Under the pieces are notes generated by a model. That model made no database searches, was not told the origin of the DNA, and was given only the letters and a program-made list of their open reading frames with translations. Of a stretch of 50,129 nt of DNA, positions 41,358 to 48,507 are shown in pieces. The stretch is from the NCBI GenBank assembly GCA_030427295.1, contig JAUHWS010000005.1, positions 1 to 50,129 on the forward strand. The letters run 5' to 3'. Numbering within the stretch: position 1 is the stretch's first letter; every line of letters starts with the position of its first letter. Both the position numbers and the translations under genes were made by a program. This DNA comes from a bacterium. GTDB taxonomy: Bacteria; Patescibacteriota; Gracilibacteria; UM-FILTER-43-11.

Positions 41358-41633
41358 CTAAAAAATGCGTTTGCTCTTACTGAGTATTGTAATCAGATCA
41401 TTACATTCTTCAATGGCATTTTGGATGGCTCTGGCTTCGTTAGCTTCGTGAGTGTCTTTCATAACTCGTAAGAAGAGTCGGGTTTCTTTTAATTTCTTCA
41501 AACATATTTTTAGACTTCCATTGAATTCTTTTTTTGACCTGGCCTCCAGTGCTCTTGCATAATTTTCAGTGACAGCGGTATGCACTTCAATCAATTTTTC
41601 CGATAATTTGAGTTCAAAGGTGGATGGATTCAT
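41358..41633 (-). CDS. four-helix-bundle protein (23S rRNA intervening-sequence family)
   Basis: 91 aa, all-helical. The pattern ELSEKLIEVHTAVTENYARALEARSKKEFNGSLKI and ETRLFLRVMKDTHEA followed by IEECNDLITILSKSKR matches the small four-helix-bundle proteins first noted inside 23S rRNA intervening sequences but widespread as stand-alone genes. No enzymatic role is known; they form pentameric bundles. Here it lies between a small membrane protein and lexA on one strand, an unusual neighbourhood that may place it in the SOS operon. Confidence 0.8.
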   Translation of the reverse strand: MNPSTFELKLSEKLIEVHTAVTENYARALEARSKKEFNGSLKICLKKLKETRLFLRVMKDTHEANEARAIQNAIEECNDLITILSKSKRIF

Positions 41634-41705
41634 TGGACCTGCATTAGATTTAGTGATTTTCTTTGATGAGATAGAAAAATCCTGTTATTAGACTGAAGAT
41701 AAGTA

Positions 41706-41721
41706 AACTTAACGTTAAGTT
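41706..41721. repeat. 16-bp perfect palindrome AACTTAACGTTAAGTT
   Basis: It lies in the 93-bp gap upstream of the four-helix-bundle gene. It could be an operator or a weak RNA hairpin between the first two genes of the lexA operon. Confidence 0.5.
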
Positions 41722-41726
41722 GATGA

Positions 41727-41945
41727 TCATGTGGAGTAGGTTTTATTGAGTAGGGGTTTTTTAATGGCTTTTCGGTATCGCATGTAGGCTCGTAAAATAT
41801 ATTCAGTGAGCAATTTAGACCGGTGGGCGAATTTGAGTAATCTTTTGATTCCACGGGAGATGAGCGTGGTGCTGGTATCAAGGGTGACCATTCCAATGAA
41901 GGTGATAGTGAGGAGTCCGATGGCGAAAAGAAAATTGAGAATCAT
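41727..41945 (-). CDS. small membrane protein under an SOS-type promoter
   Basis: 72 aa from the ATG at 41945; an in-frame GTG at 41990 lies inside the promoter and is rejected. One transmembrane segment (residues 1-20, MILNFLFAIGLLTITFIGMV) and a basic amphipathic tail (RGIKRLLKFAHRSK, RAYMRYRKAIKK). I recognise no family. Size, topology and a LexA box recall SOS-induced division inhibitors of Gram-positives (YneA, DivS), which sit beside lexA, but there is no sequence similarity that I can see (YneA has LysM). Function is therefore a hypothesis. Confidence 0.55.
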   Translation of the reverse strand: MILNFLFAIGLLTITFIGMVTLDTSTTLISRGIKRLLKFAHRSKLLTEYILRAYMRYRKAIKKPLLNKTYST

Positions 41946-41969
41946 TTTGTTTCGATTAAGTTCAACTCC

Positions 41970-41998
41970 ATCATATGAACGTTTGTTCACCTTGGCAA
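41970..41998 (-). promoter_or_regulatory. LexA-controlled promoter (SOS box in spacer)
   Basis: On the minus strand TTGCCA (complement of 41993-41998), a 17-bp spacer and TATGAT (complement of 41970-41975). The spacer contains GAAC-AAAC-GTTC (complement of 41977-41988), a perfect GAAC-N4-GTTC box of the Gram-positive LexA type. A repressor bound there would block polymerase directly. Confidence 0.8.
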
Positions 41999-42162
41999 GT
42001 AAAAAGTGAACTTTTGTACACTTCTCTTCTTTTTATCCTTTAAATAAGCTGTTTAATTTGCTTGCGTTAATTTATTTTTTATTACTTATTATTGATTACT
42101 GATTTACCACTACTCATTCTTTTTCGTCGATTATTGCGCACTTAGAATTGCATTTGCAGTCC

Positions 42163-42236
42163 ATGGATTAAGTATTATGAAGTATGGATTAAGTCAAATA
42201 ACATGCCTAGTCCTTAGTCTATACTCCTTAATCCTT
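42163..42236. repeat. imperfect GGATTAAG/CTTAATCC hairpin
   Basis: GGATTAAG at 42165 and 42186 can pair with CTTAATCC at 42227-42234. It occupies part of a 250-bp gap (41999-42242) in which I see nothing else beyond low-complexity AT-rich DNA. It may serve the minus-strand transporter gene only by proximity. Confidence 0.35.
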
Positions 42237-42242
42237 TACCTA

Positions 42243-42980
42243 TTATTTAAAAATCAAAACCAATCCCATAATGGCCAATAAAATGAGCATGAGTTGTTTT
42301 AGTTTTGCTTCGTCAATTTTTTTGTAGAATAGGCTTCCGAGGAGTAAGGCTAAAAGGAATCCGGGGAGAGCCCAAATGGTTTTTGCAAAAATTTCCATAC
42401 TGAGTAGCTCATTCTGAATAAGAAGAGGGATTCTTAGAATATTGCTAATTCCTAGTAAGGCGATGATGGTTCCTCTGACGTGGGACGCTAAATGGAATCG
42501 GCTGTTTAAATGTATCAGGAAGATAATGCCTCCATTGTTGATGAGCCCTGAAGACAGCCCTCCTAAAAATCCAAATAGCTTTTCATGCTTGGCGATGGAT
42601 TTGATCCGTTTCTTTTTAAAATAGTGATAAATGATGTAGGTTAAGGTAAAGACACCCAATATTTTTTCTAAGAATTGAGGCTGGATGATTTTTAAAAGTT
42701 GAATCCCCACAAAAAGGCCGATGACACTGGTGATGGCCATGCTCAAAAAGGCTTTTTTATTGACTGATTTCCACGATTTTGGCCCCATGATGAGACTGAA
42801 CCCCAATAAAAAAATCGATAAATAGGCAATGGTGTCTTGAAAGCCAAATAAAAACAGGAGTAGGGGAATGGCAATCAAGCTCGCGGCAAAACCCACCGTG
42901 GTTTGGACGAAGAATCCCGCAAAAATGGCAATGTTGGCGATGAGGATTTCTTTCATGGGCTTTTTGTAGACATTTTGCAT
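42243..42980 (-). CDS. TauE/SafE-family membrane transporter
   Basis: 245 aa, about eight hydrophobic helices. The two family signatures are visible: FAGFFVQTTVGFAASLIAIPLLL at the N-terminus and FGFLGGLSSGLINNGGIIFLIHL in the second half, giving the internal two-fold repeat of the TauE/SafE (anion/sulfite exporter) family. Substrate cannot be told from sequence; sulfur-containing anions are usual. ATG at 42980, with a later ATG nine codons in. It is divergent from pyrE with a 42-bp gap. Confidence 0.88.
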   Translation of the reverse strand: MQNVYKKPMKEILIANIAIFAGFFVQTTVGFAASLIAIPLLLFLFGFQDTIAYLSIFLLGFSLIMGPKSWKSVNKKAFLSMAITSVIGLFVGIQLLKIIQPQFLEKILGVFTLTYIIYHYFKKKRIKSIAKHEKLFGFLGGLSSGLINNGGIIFLIHLNSRFHLASHVRGTIIALLGISNILRIPLLIQNELLSMEIFAKTIWALPGFLLALLLGSLFYKKIDEAKLKQLMLILLAIMGLVLIFK

Positions 42981-43022
42981 CTATTAGCTTAAGATGTTGT
43001 CGTTATTTTGTAAAAACATTTT

Positions 43023-43658
43023 ATGACTATTGCTCAGCGGATTGCTCAAATTCTTCTCGAAAAAGAAGCAGTGCGGATTTCAACGAACCCTCCCTTTACT
43101 TGGACCAGTGGGATTGTGGGTCCGATTTATTGTGACAATCGTTTGTTGATTTCTTATCCTGAAGCCCGCCATGAAATCATTGAAGGGTTCAAATCCATCA
43201 TTCAAGAAAAAGGTTTAGAATTTGATGTGATTGGAGGGACCGCCACGGCGGCAATTCCGTGGGCATCTTTTTTGGCACATGAGCTCGATAAGCCGATGGT
43301 GTACATTCGTCCAAAGCCCAAAGGACATGGGGCGGGTAAGCAAGTGGAAGGCACCATGAAGAAAGGGGCTCGTGTGCTCATTGTGGAAGATTTATTTTCA
43401 ACTGGAGGCAGTTCCATTCGTTCTGCGGAGGCGTGCCAACGCGAGTATGACGCTGAAATTGTGGCCGCTTTGGGGATTTTTACTTATGAGTTTGAGAAGG
43501 CGAAGAATGGTTTTGCTGAAGCCGGTATTGATTACTATCCACTTTCTAATTTTTCCACCCTGGTTCAGGAGTTAGATGTTTCTGACGACCAAAAACAACT
43601 CATCACTCAGTTTTCGGCTGATCCTGCAGGATGGTGGGATAATTTCAATAAAAAATAG
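43023..43658 (+). CDS. pyrE: orotate phosphoribosyltransferase
   Basis: 211 aa. Converts orotate and PRPP to orotidine monophosphate in pyrimidine synthesis. Evidence: the FTWTSGIVGPIYCDNR substrate loop, the flexible-loop region RPKPKGHGAGKQVEG, and the PRPP-binding motif VLIVEDLFSTGGSSI. Length and order are those of bacterial PyrE, with a C-terminal helical extension seen in some families. Single gene here; no other pyrimidine genes are in the window. It is followed by hairpin train 3. Confidence 0.93.
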   Translation: MTIAQRIAQILLEKEAVRISTNPPFTWTSGIVGPIYCDNRLLISYPEARHEIIEGFKSIIQEKGLEFDVIGGTATAAIPWASFLAHELDKPMVYIRPKPKGHGAGKQVEGTMKKGARVLIVEDLFSTGGSSIRSAEACQREYDAEIVAALGIFTYEFEKAKNGFAEAGIDYYPLSNFSTLVQELDVSDDQKQLITQFSADPAGWWDNFNKK

Positions 43659-43736
43659 CATTCTTGCTTTAAATTGATTTGAATGTGAGTTGATAGGAGG
43701 AGGGGGTGGTTATAAATTAAAATGGACGCAATCCCT

Positions 43737-43876
43737 GAAGGCGAGGTCTCGAGACCTCGCCTTCATTGAGAAGTAGGGAAACAGATGTCACTCTAGGGCG
43801 CCAGACCCTAGAATCGTCTGCATTTAGTGTCTCTGAATTCAGACGATTCCATTATCAAGTCATGGAATGACAATGG
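43737..43876. repeat. hairpin train 3
   Basis: Same order as trains 1 and 2. GAAGGCGAGG/CCTCGCCTTC encloses the self-complementary TCTCGAGA (43737-43764). TCTAGGG/CCCTAGA lies at 43792-43812. TCGTCTG/CAGACGA follows, and then ATTCCAT/ATGGAAT. It runs into repeat element 5. Confidence 0.85.
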
Positions 43877-43884
43877 GTACTTGA

Positions 43885-44127
43885 GTATATACTTTGAGTT
43901 GAGGTGGGTATATACTTTATTCTTAGTTATGAATTACAAGTTGCTAATTACGAGTGTATTTTTTGAGCGTTTAGCAATCAGCGTATAGCGTTTAGCTTTT
44001 TAAAATAAGGTTTTTAGCTAATCGCTACTCGCTATTCGCTAATCGCTTGCTGAAAAAGGTAGTGAGATGATGCTCAGCATTTCGAAGAAGGTAGGTATAT
44101 AGTTGGAAAGAAGGTCAGTATATACTT
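43885..44127. repeat. GTATATACTT-bounded element 5 (type B core)
   Basis: Boundary pairs start at 43885/43908 and 44095/44118, each spaced 23 bp. Core with AGCGTATAGCGTTTAGC and TCGCTATTCGCTAATCGC arms, as in elements 1 and 3. It lies upstream of the second SLH gene. Confidence 0.85.
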
Positions 44128-44205
44128 CCATCTTTTTTTGAAAACACTAGACATTCTTTTTAAATTTATTTAATATGGAGATAATTCTTAATAAAACATT
44201 AAAAA

Positions 44206-45630
44206 ATGAAGCGATTTACCTTTCTCAGCCGGGCGGTATCTACTTTGGCCTTGGCTGCTTTTTTCTTTGTCACTCCTACTTTGGCGGCGCCTGTGATTGG
44301 TTTTGACCAAATGCCATTAGAATCCTTTAAGCGTTATGAAACCTTGACCTACTCTGCTTTGGTGAATGTATTTGGAGTGGAGCAGCCGACTTTGGTTCAC
44401 ATGTATGTTTATGGTCCCATGGATGATTCAGGTGCCGAAGAGCATTTGATTGCGTCGCATGTTTACGAAACGAGTGGGGTTTATGAATTCACGTGGGATG
44501 GTAAGGCGGATGGCTATTCTTTGCCTGCCGGAGATTACGAACTTCGCTTCAAAAGTGGTGGGCTTTTTCAAGCCTCTGAATCGGCGCTACGTTTTGAATT
44601 TGAATTGACGGATAACTATTTCGTTACTGTTCAAGAGGATGACAGCTCTCAGGCAGATGATTCCAATGGAGCTACGGATGGTTCTTCTGATGATTCGGAT
44701 GATGACTCTAACAATGATGGTACCGCAGATGATACTGGCTCAGGCGATGATGCTTCAAATGCTGACCCGGATGAGGATGATTTGGTGGATGATATTTCCT
44801 TTAGTCTTCAATCGCTTGAACCGATTTGTGCTGAATTGAAAGTGGATGGAGTGTCTCAAAAGGTTTACGAGGCTCTTGAAGAAGGAGAACATCAAATCGA
44901 TTTGGACGAGTTGATGGATTCAGAGGATTTAGAGCCAGGTGATCATGAGTGGGGGCTCTATACCGATGGTTTGGCTTGTGGCGGGTCGGATGAGGATGAA
45001 CAATTGATGGCTTCTGGCCAATTTACGGTGGCCGAGCGCGAACCGGATTATTCTGAGTTGTGTTCGATTTTTACGGATATTGAACCCGATCATCCTGATT
45101 GTCCTGCGATCGGCTATGTGTACAGTATTGGGGCGATGACGGGGTATCCGGATGGGACCTTTCGACCCAAAAAAATCTTGCAACGCGATGAGGTGTCGAA
45201 GATTTCTTTGATGGCTTTTGAATTTTATAAGGATGGTTTGGATTACTGTCGAGGTGAGGATCCTTTCCCCGATGTTCGTGTGAATGGAGATGAGCCCGAT
45301 TGGTCGGCTCAATATGTGTGCCGCGGGGTCGAGAAAAATATGATCACCGGTTATGAAGGTGGTGAAGACGAGGGTTATTTCCGTCCGGCTCGATTGGTGA
45401 ACATTGCTGAGTTCTTGGCTCTGTTCTTCCGCAACTTGAATGAGACCATGCCGGCTGATAGTAGTGCTTCGTATGCCAATATTCCTACGGGGGAATGGTT
45501 TACCGGCTTCTTCCGCTTTGCTCAAGATAATGATCTTCTGGATACGATTCCATCGTCCCCAACCGATGATGTGCCTCGTTTGCAAGTGGCCAAGGTGCTT
45601 TATAAGTTGTATCAGTTGGGGATGTTGTAG
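44206..45630 (+). CDS. S-layer homology (SLH) domain protein 2
   Basis: 474 aa exported protein, paralogous to the SLH protein encoded at 12408. Signal peptide ends about TLAAP. One FlgD-type Ig domain (about 30-130, VYEFTWDGKADGYSLPAGDYELRF). A strongly acidic Asp/Ser/Asn linker (about 145-190) is typical of Ca-binding spacers. A small two-cysteine domain follows, then SLH repeats from about 285 (FTDIEPDHPDCPAIGYVYSIGAMTGYPDGTFRP, then YVCRGVEKNMITGYEGG). Compared with its paralog it has one Ig domain fewer and the acidic linker instead. Likely cell-wall-anchored surface protein. Preceded by repeat element 5. Confidence 0.83.
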   Translation: MKRFTFLSRAVSTLALAAFFFVTPTLAAPVIGFDQMPLESFKRYETLTYSALVNVFGVEQPTLVHMYVYGPMDDSGAEEHLIASHVYETSGVYEFTWDGKADGYSLPAGDYELRFKSGGLFQASESALRFEFELTDNYFVTVQEDDSSQADDSNGATDGSSDDSDDDSNNDGTADDTGSGDDASNADPDEDDLVDDISFSLQSLEPICAELKVDGVSQKVYEALEEGEHQIDLDELMDSEDLEPGDHEWGLYTDGLACGGSDEDEQLMASGQFTVAEREPDYSELCSIFTDIEPDHPDCPAIGYVYSIGAMTGYPDGTFRPKKILQRDEVSKISLMAFEFYKDGLDYCRGEDPFPDVRVNGDEPDWSAQYVCRGVEKNMITGYEGGEDEGYFRPARLVNIAEFLALFFRNLNETMPADSSASYANIPTGEWFTGFFRFAQDNDLLDTIPSSPTDDVPRLQVAKVLYKLYQLGML

Positions 45631-45640
45631 CCCCCTCTAA

Positions 45641-45657
45641 CTCCCCCAAAGGGGGAG
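45641..45657. terminator. G/C hairpin after SLH protein 2
   Basis: CTCCCCC-AAA-GGGGGAG, 10 bp past the stop codon. There is no clear U-tract, so it is terminator-like rather than certain; it also belongs to the GGGGGAG palindrome family. Confidence 0.45.
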
Positions 45658-45740
45658 AATTCTTGAGGGAAAATAGTGAAGGAATTGAGTTTATTCAAAA
45701 GATGAGAAATACTCTGAATTCAGAATTCAAAATAAGGGGA

Positions 45741-45871
45741 CCCCATGAAATGTGAAGCGACTTCGAACAAAGTGAGAAGAAGCGGATTTCATGGGGAAGG
45801 AGCAAAATGATGCGTAGGCTGAAGAAGGAAGCTCGAAAGAGATTCATTCGTAAGTCGAAGCATCATTTTGC
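45741..45871. repeat. two adjacent perfect inverted repeats
   Basis: CCCCATGAAAT (45741-45751) with ATTTCATGGGG (45786-45796), and GCAAAATGATGC (45802-45813) with GCATCATTTTGC (45860-45871). They fill the gap between the SLH gene and tRNA-Gln. No reading frame is apparent. Confidence 0.8.
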
Positions 45872-45873
45872 GA

Positions 45874-45948
45874 TGGCTCGGGAGGAGGGATTCGAACCCC
45901 CGAATGACGGGACCAGAACCCGTTGCCTTACCACTTGGCGACTCCCGA
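45874..45948 (-). tRNA. tRNA-Gln (anticodon CTG)
   Basis: On the minus strand: acceptor TCGGGAG/CTCCCGA, D arm GCCAAGTGGTAAGGC, anticodon stem ACGGG/CCCGT with loop TTCTGGT (anticodon CTG), T arm GGGGG-TTCGAAT-CCCTC, discriminator G and encoded CCA. It lies 6 bp beyond the guanylate kinase stop and may be processed from that transcript. Confidence 0.93.
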
Positions 45949-45954
45949 ATATGT

Positions 45955-46527
45955 TTAGGTGATTTCCGATTGAATGATTTTGGACACGTTTTTGACGGTT
46001 TTGCCTAACTTTCCATTTTCATTTTCGACCATGTAATCGCAGTCGCGCATGCGGTTGAATTCTTTGTGCATGCTTTCTTTTCGTTTCTCGAGTTCGTCTT
46101 CTGAGATGGCGGCTCGATTTACGATGCGTTCTATCAACTCTTTTTTATTGGGGGCGGTGATGAAAATGGTGGTCAAATCCTCTGGGTCGATTTTTTCGCG
46201 GATGCTGTCAAAGCCTTGAATGTCGACTTCTCTGATCACTGTTTTACCGGATTCCAGGGCATTGATCAAGGGCTTTTTGATGAGGCCGTAGTAGTTGTCT
46301 TGATGCACGATGGCCCATTCTAAAAATTCGTCGTTTTCGATACCTTTTTTGAATTCTTCCTTGCTATAAAAATGGTAGATTTCTCCCTCTTTTTCACCTT
46401 CTCGCATGGGTCTGGTGGTGGCCGAGAGGGGATAGGTGAATTCAGGATGTTTCTTTTTGAGCTCCGCTAAGACAGAGCTTTTTCCGGATCCAGAGGGGCC
46501 GACGAGGAGGAAGAGTTTTCCTTTCAT
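45955..46527 (-). CDS. gmk: guanylate kinase
   Basis: 190 aa. Phosphorylates GMP to GDP with ATP. P-loop LLVGPSGSGKSSVL at residues 6-19; GMP-binding segment SATTRPMREGEKEGEIYHF; EFLEWAIVHQDNYYG; VIREVDIQGFDSI; then the lid RIVNRAAISEDELEKR. Standard length and residue order. ATG start without Shine-Dalgarno site. Probably co-transcribed with tRNA-Gln downstream. Confidence 0.95.
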   Translation of the reverse strand: MKGKLFLLVGPSGSGKSSVLAELKKKHPEFTYPLSATTRPMREGEKEGEIYHFYSKEEFKKGIENDEFLEWAIVHQDNYYGLIKKPLINALESGKTVIREVDIQGFDSIREKIDPEDLTTIFITAPNKKELIERIVNRAAISEDELEKRKESMHKEFNRMRDCDYMVENENGKLGKTVKNVSKIIQSEIT

Positions 46528-46591
46528 TTCTTAGTTAAGGGGTTAGCTTGTCTATTTTAGAGCATTTATTTACTTTTTTGAAGTAAAACCC

Positions 46592-46620
46592 TTGACTTTT
46601 TATTTTTGAGCTGCTATAAT
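46592..46620 (+). promoter_or_regulatory. strong promoter of the structured RNA
   Basis: TTGACT (46592-46597), 17 bp, TATAAT (46615-46620) with a TGC extension, one of the best promoters in the window. No start codon with a sizeable frame follows. Confidence 0.8.
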
Positions 46621-46626
46621 GATCTA

Positions 46627-47121
46627 ATCACTTAGGAAATGTTCTTTGACAGCACTGGCAAAGCAGCCGGGGGCCAATAACCCCATATGTGTCCCTTGAT
46701 GGATTACAGTGGCATGGTTATTGGCCTCTCTCTGCTTTCCCCAACTTACTTCGTTCTACCCTAATGGTAGACCAGCAAGTGAGAAAGTAGTCTCTCGTTT
46801 GGCTTTTGCCAAGCTAGAGAGGCCAAAAACAAAAAACAAACGCCTTTATCTCGGTTTTCGGACCGTGAGAATCGCCTCATAGCGGCGGGTTACAAATTGC
46901 TAAAGCAGGGAGTCTCTATCTTTGGTTTGTCCACTAACTTTGTTAGTGTGATGAGCTAAGATTCTGACCACTCCCCATTCTTGGGTTGTGTGTCGTTGGG
47001 GCGCCAGGCCACCTCTATTTCCTTATCATTTGATGGAAACAAGTGCCAAGCCTGGCGCTTCAAATTCCTTTTGAAGCCACTCTTAAAGTACGATTTCGTT
47101 TAATCCGATCGTGCTTTTTTT
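46627..47121 (+). ncRNA. about 495-nt structured noncoding RNA, family not recognised
   Basis: Bounded by the promoter above and a terminator (AAAGTACGAT 47085-47094 pairing with ATCGTGCTTT 47108-47117, then a T-run). Internal stems: AAAGCAG/CTGCTTT enclosing GGCCAATAACC/GGTTATTGGCC (46660-46738); TCTACC/GGTAGA (46755-46771); CTCTC-TTGGC/GCCAA-GAGAG (46792-46821); CACTAAC/GTTAGTG (46932-46948); GCGCCAGGC/GCCTGGCGC (47001-47058); CTTCAA/TTGAAG (47058-47076). No long frame. I looked for RNase P, tmRNA and SRP signatures and found none. Exact ends are inferred. Confidence 0.7.
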
Positions 47122-47183
47122 GATTCTCTCTATCGAGAGGGTGGGCTTTGTGATAGAATTTGATTGCAACAAATATTAAAAAA

Positions 47184-48107
47184 ATGAATGTCCGCCGCAT
47201 TGTGGGTCAGGGTTTGCAAATGACCAACGAACATTTTAAAAAGCTCATCTGGTATGCGTTTATTCCAGCTTTTTTGGGAGTGGTCATTTCGAGTGCTTAC
47301 TTGACTTATCAATACTACACCCTCATTAATTCGCCGCTTTTTTCGACGGAACAACGCGATATTTGGGCGATTTATGACCTGTTTAAGGATATTTTTGCCG
47401 ACCGTCTTGTTATCCTTGTTACTCTGGTTATTTTGGCGATTTTAGTGGTTTTGGGGAACATTCTACTCAAGCCTATTTTTAATGGTACTTTGATCAATGC
47501 CTTGATGCGGCTTGAAAGAGGTCATTCGATTGATGGGAGTGTTGAGGTGGGTATTCGAAAGTTTTTTCCTCTGTTTGAGTTTGGCATTTTGACGAGTGCT
47601 TTTAGTATCACAGCCTTGTTCACACAATCCTTTTTTATTCTGAAGCTTTGGGGTCAAAATGCTTTGTTTTTCATCCTCCCGATTTTGCTTTTTGTGGCGA
47701 TGGCAGGCTTGATGATCAATTTTTTCTTTGTGTACAGCGAGTATTATATTGTTTTGGAGGATAAAAAGCTGATCAAATCGTTGGTAGAGAGTTTTTATTT
47801 GGTGATTGGAAATTTGCGAAAGACAATTTTGGTTTTACTTCTGATGATTTTAATTGGGGCTCGAGCCATTTTGAATGCTCTTTTCTTTTTGTTGATTCCG
47901 ATGCTGGTCATCTTTTTGACAAGTTATTTTGAGACGTTTTTCCTTTCAATGATTGGGATTGTTTTAATGGCGGTCATTATTTTGGTGGTTTTGGTGGCGT
48001 CGGCTTATTTGTTGGGATTTTTTCAGATTTTTGCGACGGCGGTGTGGGTGCTGACGTTTAAACAGCTTCGCTTGAAGAGTCTTGGGATTGAGCACGATGA
48101 GGAATAG
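47184..48107 (+). CDS. polytopic membrane protein of unknown function
   Basis: 307 aa from ATG 47184 (an upstream in-frame TTG at 47160 is possible but overlaps the TAGAAT -10 at 47154-47159). About six membrane helices with a short amphipathic N-terminus (RRIVGQGLQMTNEHFKKLIWYAF). Two long helix pairs are separated by a charged loop (EDKKLIKSLVESFYLVIGNLRK), and a soluble tail ends EHDEE. The layout resembles the generic CPR/Firmicutes integral membrane proteins of the glycerophosphoryl-diester-phosphodiesterase-associated or DUF975-like kind, but I cannot assign a family. Its own promoter and a following terminator suggest a monocistronic gene. Confidence 0.7.
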   Translation: MNVRRIVGQGLQMTNEHFKKLIWYAFIPAFLGVVISSAYLTYQYYTLINSPLFSTEQRDIWAIYDLFKDIFADRLVILVTLVILAILVVLGNILLKPIFNGTLINALMRLERGHSIDGSVEVGIRKFFPLFEFGILTSAFSITALFTQSFFILKLWGQNALFFILPILLFVAMAGLMINFFFVYSEYYIVLEDKKLIKSLVESFYLVIGNLRKTILVLLLMILIGARAILNALFFLLIPMLVIFLTSYFETFFLSMIGIVLMAVIILVVLVASAYLLGFFQIFATAVWVLTFKQLRLKSLGIEHDEE

Positions 48108-48152
48108 GTTCAATTCTTTCACTTATTTAGAGTGATTCTGCTACTTGTTTTT

Positions 48153-48180
48153 AAGGCCCTTTTTTAGGGGGGTCTTTATA
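48153..48180 (+). terminator. terminator after the membrane protein gene
   Basis: AAGGCCC (48153-48159) pairs with GGGTCTT (48170-48176) with one G-T wobble, followed by a T/A-rich tract. Confidence 0.6.
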
Positions 48181-48202
48181 TTATTTTTTCATAAAATTTT
48201 AA

Positions 48203-48231
48203 TTGACAAATGTTTTTAATTTGGTTACTAT
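48203..48231 (+). promoter_or_regulatory. promoter of lipoprotein cassette 1
   Basis: TTGACA (48203-48208), 17 bp, TACTAT (48226-48231). The shared leader starts about 15 nt downstream. Cassette 2 has no comparable promoter of its own. Confidence 0.7.
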
Positions 48232-48245
48232 CTTTTTTGCTGTTC

Positions 48246-48307
48246 TTTAAAATCACCTTTTGAGTCGGTACATCCTTGTCTTATTTCTAGTTGTCTGTTG
48301 CCCTCCA
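48246..48307 (+). repeat. 62-bp leader repeat, copy 1
   Basis: Identical over 62 bp to 48974-49035, and still similar for another 45 bp (AATAGT…GAA…ATAAGGAA.GGAT…GACT). It is followed by a cassette-specific hairpin, TTTGCACATG (48362-48371) with CATGTGCAAA (48406-48415), and further small hairpins before the start codon. Confidence 0.9.
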
Positions 48308-48507
48308 GCAATAGTACAGACAGAATACATAAGGAATGGATTCCGCTGACTCAATGCATTATTTGCACATGTCGACAATTGCTTTTTTTAGAAGGTGGTT
48401 GCCGGCATGTGCAAAGAGACTTCTTTGCCTTGTTGGTATCAGGGGTATACCTCACCCTGGTGTGCTGGAGATTTGCCTCCAGAAACCCCTTGAGGTTATT
48501 CAACGCT

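Noticed and set aside
41630-41896. 88-codon minus-strand frame overlapping the small membrane protein gene
   Set aside because: It overlaps the better-supported frame that has a promoter, an ATG and a plausible transmembrane segment; no start signals of its own.
7262-44127. CRISPR array or iteron cluster from the repeated GTATATACTT motif
   Set aside because: The motifs occur in pairs at element ends, separated by kilobases, with no spacer series, no cas genes and no replication genes.
46627-47121. RNase P RNA, tmRNA or SRP RNA
   Set aside because: No GAGGAAAGTC-type core, no tRNA-like 3' end with TTCGA and CCA, no tag-peptide frame ending ALAA, and no GGAAGGAAGCAG-type SRP loop was found.
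48298-48507. Longer start for lipoprotein 1 extending into the leader
   Set aside because: The extension would translate the conserved leader and hairpin and would bury the lipoprotein signal peptide internally.
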